Assembly: GCA_946479785.1 (NCBI GenBank) | Contig: CAMLHQ010000001.1 | Span: forward strand, 21,351 to 85,350 | Origin: an uncultured Nitrospira sp. | Lineage (GTDB): Bacteria > Nitrospirota > Nitrospiria > Nitrospirales > Nitrospiraceae | DNA length: 64,000 nucleotides | Reading direction: 5' to 3' | In this document: positions 15,930 through 22,803 of the stretch, piece by piece | How the letters are laid out: every line of letters starts with the position of its first letter | How positions within the stretch are numbered: the stretch's first letter is position 1 | Notes under the pieces: model-generated | The model's database searches: none | What the model was told of the DNA's origin: nothing | Seen by the model: the letters and a program-made list of their open reading frames with translations, nothing else | Translations under genes and position numbers: made by a program

Positions 15930-16820
15930 ATGAACATCAAGGACTATCTCGAACAGAAGCGGATGGAAGTCGATCATTTCCTCGACTCCATCACCCCAGC
16001 AACCTCTACTCCCCCGTCAACCCTGCACGAGAGCATGCGGTATAGCCTGATGGCTGGGGGGAAACGGGTCCGCCCGATCCTGGCGATTGCGGCAGCGGAA
16101 GCCATCGGAACGACGCCTTCCGGTTTGATGACTGTGGCCTGTTCGTTGGAATTTATTCACACCTACTCGTTAATTCACGACGACCTGCCGTCGATGGACA
16201 ACGATGACTTCCGCCGGGGAAAACCGACGAATCACAAGGTCTATGGCGAAGCGATGGCCATCCTGGCCGGCGATGCCCTGCTGACGATGGCTTTTGACCT
16301 GATCAGCCGTCCGGACCTCATGAAAGGCTGTGACCCCGTTCGGCAAGTACGGATCATTCAAGAGTTAGCCTATGGGGCCGGCAACGTCGGTATGGTGGGA
16401 GGACAGGTCTTCGACATTCAGGCGGAGAACAAAGATATCGACTTGCCTACGTTGCAGAACATTCATAAGCACAAAACCGGCATGTTGATTCGGGCGGCGG
16501 TTCGCATGGGTGCGATCGCCGCCGGCGCGAACGACCGACAGCTCGACGCCATGACCGGGTACGCGGAAGACATCGGCTTGGCCTTTCAAATTGCCGACGA
16601 TGTCTTGAACGTCACAGGCACGCGGGAAGAACTTGGCAAGAATCCGAATACCGACGCGGAACGCGGGAAGAAAACCTACCCGACATTCTATGGCGTGGAC
16701 GGCGCGAAGAAGCTGGCCGACGACTGTGTGGCGCGCGCAATCGACCGACTATCGTCCTTCGGTCCTGCCGCTGATCCCCTCCGCGAGATCGCGCGGTATA
16801 TCACGTCGCGGAAAAACTAG
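15930..16820 (+). CDS. ispA: polyprenyl diphosphate synthase (farnesyl/geranylgeranyl type)
   Basis: 296-residue trans-isoprenyl diphosphate synthase that condenses IPP with allylic diphosphates. The first aspartate-rich motif is intact (DDLPSMD near residue 83, in IHDDLPSMDNDDFRRGKPT). The second reads DDVLNVTG where the usual form is DDxxD, so the third aspartate is asparagine. The start at 15930 (MNIKDYLEQKR) is the family start; the longer frame overlaps the promoter side. Upstream of hpnA in the same direction, in keeping with precursor supply for hopanoids or quinones. Product chain length cannot be fixed by eye; C15 is most likely. Confidence 0.88.
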   Translation: MNIKDYLEQKRMEVDHFLDSITPATSTPPSTLHESMRYSLMAGGKRVRPILAIAAAEAIGTTPSGLMTVACSLEFIHTYSLIHDDLPSMDNDDFRRGKPTNHKVYGEAMAILAGDALLTMAFDLISRPDLMKGCDPVRQVRIIQELAYGAGNVGMVGGQVFDIQAENKDIDLPTLQNIHKHKTGMLIRAAVRMGAIAAGANDRQLDAMTGYAEDIGLAFQIADDVLNVTGTREELGKNPNTDAERGKKTYPTFYGVDGAKKLADDCVARAIDRLSSFGPAADPLREIARYITSRKN

Positions 16821-16913
16821 TCCTGAGTGCTGGCCTATGAGCGCTGAACTTAGAACTCGCCGTATTAGACTGCTCTTCACTTCGCATCCGGCATTCCGTC
16901 CTCACCGCTTTTT

Positions 16914-17897
16914 ATGAAAGTCCTCGTCACAGGCGCAACCGGATTCGTTGGAGGTGCGGTGGCACGCGCGCTGGTCCGCGCTGGCGTGGATGTGCGCGTG
17001 CTGGCCCGCCCGGAGTCCGATCTCCAAAACCTCGAAGGCTTGACCGTTGAACGCATTGCGGGCGACTTGCGCGATCCGCACTCTCTGCGAAAATCCCTGG
17101 CCGGCTGTCAGCAGCTCTACCATGTCGCCGCGCACTATGCCCTCTGGGCCAAAGACCCCACCATCTTCTATGACATCAACGTGACTGGCACGCGCAATCT
17201 GCTCGAAGCTGCCAACGCAGTCGGCATCGAACGCACCGTCTATTGCAGCACGGTCGGCACGATCGGATTACCGCCCGGCGGAGGGCTTGCCACGGAGGAC
17301 ACGCCCGCCTCGCTCGACCAGATGGCTGGCCATTACAAGCGCTCAAAGTATCTCGCTGAACAAGAGGTTCTGAAGCTGGCAAAGAAAGGGCTACCGGTCG
17401 TGATTGTGAATCCAAGCGCGCCGGTCGGCGCCGGCGACGTGCGACCGACGCCGACCGGACAGGTGATCCTCGATTTTATGAAAGGTCGCATGCCGGCCTA
17501 CATTAAGACTGGGATGAATATTGTGGATGTGGACGATGTCGCCACCGGCCATCTGCTCGCCATGCAGAAGGGCCGCCAAGGCGAACGGTACATTCTTGGC
17601 TGCAAGAATCTGATGTTGCGCGACCTGTTTGAGATGCTTGGTCGATTGACCGGCATCAAAGCCCCATCGATCAAACTCCCTCGATTAGCGATTCTCCCCA
17701 TCGCCTATCTCAACCAATGGATGGCGAACCTGACGGGCCGGCCGCCACGCATCCCGTTAGACGGCGTGAAAATGGCCAAGTACAACATGCACTACGATTG
17801 CAGCAAAGCGATCCGCGAACTTGGTCTCCCGCAAACGCCGCCGGAAATCGCCCTCGAAAAGGCGGTGCGCTGGTTCCGCGACCACAAGTATGCGTGA
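16914..17897 (+). CDS. hpnA: hopanoid-associated sugar epimerase HpnA
   Basis: 327-residue extended short-chain dehydrogenase. The N-terminal NAD-binding loop GATGFVG is at residues 7-13 and the catalytic Y141-xxx-K145 pair lies in HYKRSKYLAE. The segments YHVAAHYALWAKDP, VNPSAPVGAGDVRPTPTG and NIVDVDDVATGH are typical of HpnA, found in hopanoid gene clusters and thought to act on the sugar part of the hopanoid side chain. No squalene-hopene cyclase gene lies in the window. 93 bases after ispA. Confidence 0.88.
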   Translation: MKVLVTGATGFVGGAVARALVRAGVDVRVLARPESDLQNLEGLTVERIAGDLRDPHSLRKSLAGCQQLYHVAAHYALWAKDPTIFYDINVTGTRNLLEAANAVGIERTVYCSTVGTIGLPPGGGLATEDTPASLDQMAGHYKRSKYLAEQEVLKLAKKGLPVVIVNPSAPVGAGDVRPTPTGQVILDFMKGRMPAYIKTGMNIVDVDDVATGHLLAMQKGRQGERYILGCKNLMLRDLFEMLGRLTGIKAPSIKLPRLAILPIAYLNQWMANLTGRPPRIPLDGVKMAKYNMHYDCSKAIRELGLPQTPPEIALEKAVRWFRDHKYA

Positions 17898-17960
17898 CCA
17901 CTGGCCTCCACAAGATCACCCATCGCCAAAGGACGAGTAGCAATCAGGATATAGACTTTG

Positions 17961-17966
17961 TATAGT
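17961..17966 (+). promoter_or_regulatory. candidate -10 element of the cytochrome c gene
   Basis: TATAGT 12 bases before the ATG at 17979, which would give a leader of about six bases and no room for a ribosome site. No good -35 hexamer is seen. Confidence 0.3.
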
Positions 17967-17978
17967 GAGTAACTCTGT

Positions 17979-18599
17979 ATGAAGGCAAAACTGATCGGTG
18001 CGGTCGTCATTATCTTCTTGGCCGTCCTCGGGGCATCGAGTTGGGTCGGCTATCGATTGTTTACAACCGGTTTCAGCGCCAAGACGGAACCGCACGCATT
18101 GGAAGTGATCATGGCACGTCAGATTCGCCATCTGGCAATTCCAGTCGAGAAGCGAAACGAGACCAATCCCGTCCCGTTGACCCCTGACGTGCTAAAGAAC
18201 GCTCGCGCTCATTTTGCCGACCATTGCGCCACCTGCCACGCCAACGACGGGAGCGGCAAGACGCCGATCGGAAAAAACGTGTATCCAAAAGCACCGGATT
18301 TGAAGTTGCCGGACACCCAGTCGTTGTCCGACGGCGAACTGTTCTGGGTCATTCATAACGGCATTCGCTTCACCGCTATGCCGGCCTGGGGTGAAAACGC
18401 GCCGGAAAACGACCAAGACAGTTGGCGACTGGTCCATTTCATCCGCCATCTGCCGCAGGTAACGCAGGAAGAGTTGGACGAGATGAAAACTCTTAACCCT
18501 AAGACGCCGAAGGAGATCCAAGAAGAAGCCGCCTTCGACAAGTTTTTGCAGGGAGACGACACTGCCGCAACTGCTGCCGGTCAGGATCACCACCACTAG
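17979..18599 (+). CDS. membrane-anchored class I cytochrome c
   Basis: 206 residues with an N-terminal membrane anchor (about 5-27) and one haem-binding CATCH motif (C83, C86, H87). The likely sixth ligand is the methionine in FTAMPAW near residue 134. It is a single-haem cytochrome c of the cbb3-subunit or SoxX-like general fold, facing the periplasm. The C-terminus is a charged tail ending in three histidines. Probable electron carrier; partner unknown. Followed by two small envelope genes in the same direction. Confidence 0.85.
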   Translation: MKAKLIGAVVIIFLAVLGASSWVGYRLFTTGFSAKTEPHALEVIMARQIRHLAIPVEKRNETNPVPLTPDVLKNARAHFADHCATCHANDGSGKTPIGKNVYPKAPDLKLPDTQSLSDGELFWVIHNGIRFTAMPAWGENAPENDQDSWRLVHFIRHLPQVTQEELDEMKTLNPKTPKEIQEEAAFDKFLQGDDTAATAAGQDHHH

Positions 18600-18647
18600 T
18601 AGGATCTTGGAGAAGCAGCTGCTTACCATATATCCACAAGGAGATTT

Positions 18648-19013
18648 ATGCGTATCGTTCAGTGCTTGATCGTTATTTTCGGCCTTGGTCTTATGTCCTC
18701 GATGACCTTGGCCCATGGGCCCGGCCAGCATGTACTTGGTACGGTGACCGCCATCGACCAGAAGCATCTTGAAATTAAGACCGCGAAGGGAGCGACTGTG
18801 GATGTGCAGATCAACAAACAGACGCGGTTCAAGGAGAAAGGCAACCCCAAGGGCACCAATGTGCCGGCGGTGGGCGACCGCGTCGTCGTCGAGGCGACCA
18901 AAGACAACAACGTCCTCACTGCGACAGAAGTTCATTTTTCTGCCGCGAAGAAAGTGATACAGCATCCCCCGGCTCCCATTCAGCAGGTCCCGGCCCCCAC
19001 GTCGACTCCCTAG
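18648..19013 (+). CDS. exported DUF5666-like protein
   Basis: 121 residues. A signal peptide (about 1-22, ending SMTLAHG) precedes one small beta-barrel domain of the DUF5666 type (LGTVTAIDQKHLEIKT, VPAVGDRVVVEA), then a proline-rich tail. AAGGAG lies seven bases before the ATG. A 12-bp palindrome AAGCAGCTGCTT sits at 18613-18624 in the leader. The fold suggests binding of a small ligand or metal, but no function is established for the family. Confidence 0.75.
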   Translation: MRIVQCLIVIFGLGLMSSMTLAHGPGQHVLGTVTAIDQKHLEIKTAKGATVDVQINKQTRFKEKGNPKGTNVPAVGDRVVVEATKDNNVLTATEVHFSAAKKVIQHPPAPIQQVPAPTSTP

Positions 19014-19015
19014 GG

Positions 19016-19480
19016 TTGCCCGTGCGGATCGTCCATTTCTCCCAACAGATGCACGCGTCGCCTTTTAGTGGAGGATTCCGTGCAGCGGTGGTTCGTGTTC
19101 TTATCACCGGCATCGCGGTATTTTTGGCCGTAGCGACCGTGCCGGGGCTTGAAGCAGACACGTTCGGAGCAGGACTTGCCGCCGTGCTGGTCCTCACCAT
19201 TCTCAATCTGATTCTCCGACCCGTTCTGTTTGTCCTCACCTTACCCTTGATCGTGCTCTCGCTGGGACTCTTCCTCGTCATACTCAATGCGCTGTTGCTG
19301 GAATTCACGGCCTATCTGGTGAAAGGTTTCACGGTCTCCGGATTTTGGCCTGCGGTGGGCGGGGCACTAGTGATCAGCATTGTGACCGCCCTGCTCAACA
19401 TGATAACCGCCGATCGCCCTCAGATCAGACTAGACCCCACCGAACCGCGGCAACCGAAAATCATCAACCCGCCCGAATAA
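19016..19480 (+). CDS. phage holin family 4-type membrane protein
   Basis: Small membrane protein with four hydrophobic segments between residues 24 and 127 and the conserved TILNLILRPVLFVLTLPL core of the family named after mycobacteriophage holin superfamily IV. Despite the name, chromosomal copies are common and not phage-linked; there are no phage genes here. The start is unclear: TTG 19016, GTG 19022 and ATG 19049 are all in frame. It follows the DUF5666 gene by two bases. Confidence 0.75.
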   Translation: MPVRIVHFSQQMHASPFSGGFRAAVVRVLITGIAVFLAVATVPGLEADTFGAGLAAVLVLTILNLILRPVLFVLTLPLIVLSLGLFLVILNALLLEFTAYLVKGFTVSGFWPAVGGALVISIVTALLNMITADRPQIRLDPTEPRQPKIINPPE

Positions 19481-19488
19481 CGCGTCTT

Positions 19489-19523
19489 GCGTGTCAGGAC
19501 CGGCCGGGTGAGAAGAGAGCGAC
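19489..19523 (-). repeat. degenerate family C element fragment
   Basis: The minus strand reads GTCGCTCTCTTCTCACCCGG then CCGGTCCTGACACGC, similar to the interior of the family C element at 14995-15153. Only this half is recognisable and no partner arm is seen, so it may be a decayed copy or chance. It lies just after the holin-like gene. Confidence 0.3.
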
Positions 19524-19550
19524 TATTTCGATGCCTTGTACCGGCTTTTG

Positions 19551-19579
19551 TTGAATTGGCCGCAATGCATTGCTACAAT
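19551..19579 (+). promoter_or_regulatory. sigma70-type promoter of the GAF kinase gene
   Basis: TTGAAT (19551-19556), a 17-base spacer and TACAAT (19574-19579). Predicted transcription start near 19586, 23 bases before the ATG at 19609. It lies over a TTG at 19570 and so rules out that upstream start. Confidence 0.65.
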
Positions 19580-19608
19580 GCGCGTCATCGTTGCTCCGAT
19601 ACCGATTG

Positions 19609-21423
19609 ATGACACCGACAACTCCGCACAGTAAGCCAGCCTCCGAGACACAGCTTCAACGGACGCTCACTTCAGTCCTGAACGACCTGCAAGTCGATTC
19701 GGCACTGGCCGCCATCTTTCACCGCGAGAACGGTCCCCTGGTCGGTCATGCGGCGCGAGGATTTACCGCGCGCGACATCCAAGCCATTCTTCGCACGCTC
19801 TCCGCACCGGCGCTCGTCGCAGCGGGACCCCCCGATCAAGAAGGCGGCCGGACCATGCGACTGCGGATGATTACGCCAGGCGCGAAATCCTTGCTGGGAG
19901 TCCCGCTCAAATATCGGAACCGGACCTATGGGTTTTTGGTGATCGGCCGGAAGGAGAGCGCAGCCTTCACGAAAAAAGAAAAGGGTCTGATGGACCAGGC
20001 CAGCGACGACGTGACGAAAGCCTTAGATCGCGAAGGACTCTTCGATATGAACGTGGTACTGAGCCGGCCGCTCGTGACACAAGAACAGGCGCCGGCTGTT
20101 CCTCCAGCCGCGATGTTCACTGCACCGGTCTCGCAGCTCACCCCGCAGCTCCAAGAACAGATGACCGCCGTCCTCACCGACGCCAACCAGACCGTCGCCT
20201 ATGATCGCGCCTGGGTCTGCTACTACGATCCCATTGCCGGGAGCGTGGAGGTGCTGGGCATGGCAGGCGATGTGAAGGGGGATCAAAAGGACGGCAAGAA
20301 GGACATGCGGCCAGGCCATCGCCTGGCCTTAGACAGTTCAGCCGCAGGCTGGTCAATCAGGCACCGCAAGCCCCGCGTGGATCATGATTTGGCCTCCACC
20401 CAAGGCCGCTTTCTCGACCATAAACAGCTTTTCAAAGATCGGTTCCAGTCCTCTCTCGTATTTCCTTTCTTCGTCAGAGGACAAGTCGGCGGTACCGTGA
20501 CGCTGGCTTCGCGCGAAGCGGACCGCTATCAGCCGACGGATGCGAGGACGCTGGAGCCGATGATTTTGAAGCTTGCCGATCTTCTTCAAGCCCCGGCGGC
20601 GGCACCTGCCGCTCCTACATCCACGGCAGACACCGGTGGAACGGCTACCACTCCAATCCAACAGGCCGCGGTCCCACTGGAACCCGTGATCCGCAAGCAA
20701 GAGCGGCAGGCCGCGATCGGCGAATTCAGCGCGTTTCTCGCCACCGAAGTCCGTGAACCTTTGGGATCCATCCGCGCCCAGTTGGAAGAAGTCACGGGAG
20801 AAGGCATCCTCGATTTCGATCCGCAGACGCGCGTGGAAAATGCCATGCGCGATTTGATCCGGGTCGAAGCGATTCTCAATGAGATTCTGGATTTCGCCAA
20901 ACCGCTTGAGCTGAATCGACGCCTGGTCCGCATTCCGGAAGTTATCGAAAGCGCGTTGACCGTCGTGGCCACCGATCTCGAGGTTACCAGAATTCAGGTG
21001 GCCAAAGAGTATGCGCCCATCCTGGCGCCGGTGCGAGGAGACGAGGCCAAACTGCAGCAGGTCTTCCTCAGCATTTTCAAGAATGCCTGTGAAGCGATGG
21101 CCCCCGGTGGACAGCTCACGATTCACGCGACGCAGCATCGGGCCGGCCGCGGACTCGAAGATCAAATTCTCATCAAGAACGATGGCGCGCCGATTCCCCC
21201 GGAAATTGTCGATAAGGTATTCGAGCCGTTCTTCACGACGAAGAGGGCAGGAACCGGACTCGGCCTCGCGACGGTGAAGAAGATCATTGAGGAACATGGT
21301 GGATCGATCGCCATCGCCAGCGCCCCGGGAGAAGGCACCAGCGTCACAATCCGCCTTCCAGGTGTCAGCCGAGGGCCGGCCTTCCGCCATCGCGGTCGCG
21401 GACGCCGCCCCCACCGGCGCTGA
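19609..21423 (+). CDS. GAF-domain sensor kinase homologue lacking the phospho-acceptor histidine
   Basis: 604 residues: a first GAF domain (about 15-150), a second GAF (about 180-328), an alanine/proline/threonine-rich linker, a HisKA-like dimerisation region (about 360-440) and a HATPase_c domain. The ATPase domain looks intact: N box FKNACEAM, F box FEPFFTTK, G2 box GTGLGLA. The H box, normally AHEIRNPL, reads ATEVREPL, so the phospho-accepting histidine is threonine (codon 20743-20745, residue 379). The gene therefore cannot autophosphorylate in the usual way. It may be a regulatory partner of another kinase or phosphatase. No response regulator is adjacent. Confidence 0.85.
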   Translation: MTPTTPHSKPASETQLQRTLTSVLNDLQVDSALAAIFHRENGPLVGHAARGFTARDIQAILRTLSAPALVAAGPPDQEGGRTMRLRMITPGAKSLLGVPLKYRNRTYGFLVIGRKESAAFTKKEKGLMDQASDDVTKALDREGLFDMNVVLSRPLVTQEQAPAVPPAAMFTAPVSQLTPQLQEQMTAVLTDANQTVAYDRAWVCYYDPIAGSVEVLGMAGDVKGDQKDGKKDMRPGHRLALDSSAAGWSIRHRKPRVDHDLASTQGRFLDHKQLFKDRFQSSLVFPFFVRGQVGGTVTLASREADRYQPTDARTLEPMILKLADLLQAPAAAPAAPTSTADTGGTATTPIQQAAVPLEPVIRKQERQAAIGEFSAFLATEVREPLGSIRAQLEEVTGEGILDFDPQTRVENAMRDLIRVEAILNEILDFAKPLELNRRLVRIPEVIESALTVVATDLEVTRIQVAKEYAPILAPVRGDEAKLQQVFLSIFKNACEAMAPGGQLTIHATQHRAGRGLEDQILIKNDGAPIPPEIVDKVFEPFFTTKRAGTGLGLATVKKIIEEHGGSIAIASAPGEGTSVTIRLPGVSRGPAFRHRGRGRRPHRR

Positions 21424-21500
21424 CACTCGTCTTCAAGTCTCCGATTTTGTTCTCTTTCTCGCAAACATAGGAACGAACCGGGCCCGGCCTCTTTACCGGC

Positions 21501-21530
21501 TTGACAGCCCTCCCCCCCTCTAGCTATGAT
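21501..21530 (+). promoter_or_regulatory. strong sigma70 promoter of the small exported protein gene
   Basis: Consensus TTGACA (21501-21506), an 18-base spacer and TATGAT (21525-21530). The leader is about 65 bases, ending in an AAAGGAG ribosome site before the ATG at 21602. Confidence 0.7.
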
Positions 21531-21601
21531 CCCGCCCACTTGATTCGATCAGACGTAATTCAGGCAATTCTTCAGCCACCATTATTCAAAGGAGAAATGG
21601 T

Positions 21602-21970
21602 ATGAAGCTCTTATTTGGCACGGTTGCGATGGTTTCCGGTGTCCTGTTTGCACTGTCCATGGCCTCGGCCAATCCCGCACTCCTCCCGAAGCATGAGGGC
21701 TACCCGATGAAGAACAGCGGCAGCCCGGTGAACGGACAAGCGACGGCCAACGATCCGGGCCAGTCGGATGCCCGGGGTGAAGGAACACTCCTGAAGTCCG
21801 CTGGATTTGATGACAAGCACGTCAGCCAGAACCTCAAGAAAACGGACAACGAGCGGATTCAGGCGAGTGAGGGAGCCGGACGGCTTCCGAAAGTCCAGGG
21901 TCCGCAGATTCAAATTGCACCGCCGGTGACCTCGGCGACCAAGATCACAGGCGATCGCAAGATCGAATAG
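21602..21970 (+). CDS. small exported protein of unknown function
   Basis: 122 residues with a clear Sec signal peptide (about 1-23, cleavage near SASA-NPA). The mature part is hydrophilic, rich in glycine, asparagine and lysine, with no cysteine and little predicted order. AAAGGAG precedes the ATG at good distance. The gene stands alone between its own consensus promoter and a perfect intrinsic terminator, which suggests a well-expressed monocistronic unit. No family recognised. Confidence 0.75.
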   Translation: MKLLFGTVAMVSGVLFALSMASANPALLPKHEGYPMKNSGSPVNGQATANDPGQSDARGEGTLLKSAGFDDKHVSQNLKKTDNERIQASEGAGRLPKVQGPQIQIAPPVTSATKITGDRKIE

Positions 21971-21988
21971 CGATCTGCTGATAGAACA

Positions 21989-22027
21989 AAAGGGAGTGGC
22001 CGTTGATGGCCACTCCCTTTCTTTTTT
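21989..22027 (+). terminator. intrinsic terminator
   Basis: Perfect 13-bp stem, AAAGGGAGTGGCC (21989-22001) with GGCCACTCCCTTT (22008-22020), a 6-base loop, then CTTTTTT. It ends the small exported protein transcript; the AAAG side could also work weakly in reverse. Confidence 0.92.
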
Positions 22028-22071
22028 CCAACCGTTCGTCACTCGTCCAACAAACAAAACCAGGACGCCCA

Positions 22072-22195
22072 CAGGCTGTTCAAAAAGGCCGTCCAGCAAG
22101 GCCGCAGCGAGCGAAGAGGTGAAGCGTACTTTGTGCCGTACGTTGAGCCTCTAAGCGATGCGAGAACGTCGCTGGCAGACTTTTTCAACAGCCTG
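22072..22195 (-). repeat. 3'-attached palindromic element, family A, copy 4
   Basis: 124 bp. Arms CAGGCTGTTCAAAAAGGC (22072-22089) and GACTTTTTCAACAGCCTG (22178-22195) pair at 16 of 18 positions. Core: CAAGGCCGCAGCGAGCG, inner GCGTAC/GTACGT hairpin, GAGAACGTCGCTGG. The last codons and the TGA stop of the mpg gene (stop at 22185-22187) lie inside the arm, so the element supplies that gene's end. Confidence 0.85.
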
Positions 22196-22724
22196 CTATT
22201 CTAAATCGATAGGGCTTCTTGGCCCACGCTCCCGCATAGCCGACACCGATCCTCGGAAACGTTCTGATTTCCTCACGCGAGATCTTCGTCCCTCTGTCCT
22301 CGAACCAGAGCTGTACGCCACTGGTCATATCGATGCGGTTCAACGATCGATCGACGTCGAGCGCGCGACAGAGGCGTCCGGGTCCATCGATCAACTCGCC
22401 GTCGATCTCCACCGCCCTGATCAGGACCGCCGCAGGGTACTCGGCCTCTTCCGTCACCACATTCAAGCAATGGTACATGCCGTAAATCAGATAGACATAG
22501 GAGATTCCAGGCGGACCGAACAGCACGTCGGTCCTGGGCGTCCGTCCCTTCGATGCATGGCAGGCCTTGTCGTGCGGCCCGACATAGGCCTCGACTTCGA
22601 CGATTTTTCCCGCAATCGTCCCCTTGCCGTTCTTTCGCACCAAATACTTGCCCACAAGTGAACGAGCGACAACAAGTGTCGAGCGATCGAAGTATTTCGA
22701 TGGAAGAATTCGTCTTTCCGGCAT
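22185..22724 (-). CDS. mpg: 3-methyladenine DNA glycosylase (AAG/Mpg family)
   Basis: 179 residues, normal for bacterial AAG-type alkylpurine glycosylases that excise alkylated or deaminated purines from DNA. Family motifs: ARSLVGKYLVR, EVEAYVGPHDKACHA with the catalytic glutamate, VLFGPPGISYVYLIYGMYHC and GPGRLCRALDV. The start at 22724 (MPERRILPSKYF) gives the family N-terminus; a further ATG at 22769 is possible and neither has a clear ribosome site. The C-terminal residues AGC and the stop codon are encoded by the palindromic element's arm. Confidence 0.92.
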   Translation of the reverse strand: MPERRILPSKYFDRSTLVVARSLVGKYLVRKNGKGTIAGKIVEVEAYVGPHDKACHASKGRTPRTDVLFGPPGISYVYLIYGMYHCLNVVTEEAEYPAAVLIRAVEIDGELIDGPGRLCRALDVDRSLNRIDMTSGVQLWFEDRGTKISREEIRTFPRIGVGYAGAWAKKPYRFRIAGC

Positions 22725-22803
22725 GATGTTGGTCACTGCGATTGTAATACAGGCCGCTCGAAATGGCATCTAGCTGGTCGGACAAATGGCTCCTGATCCG
22801 CTC

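Noticed and set aside
19016..19480. Prophage signal from the holin-like gene
   Set aside because: This membrane family is widespread on bacterial chromosomes and no lysin, portal, capsid or integrase gene is near.
19570..19608. TTG start for the GAF kinase
   Set aside because: The TTG lies upstream of the -10 hexamer of the predicted promoter; ATG 19609 fits the transcript.
20353..21426. 357-residue minus-strand frame opposite the GAF kinase
   Set aside because: It mirrors the kinase coding sequence; composition is low in apolar residues and no domain is seen.
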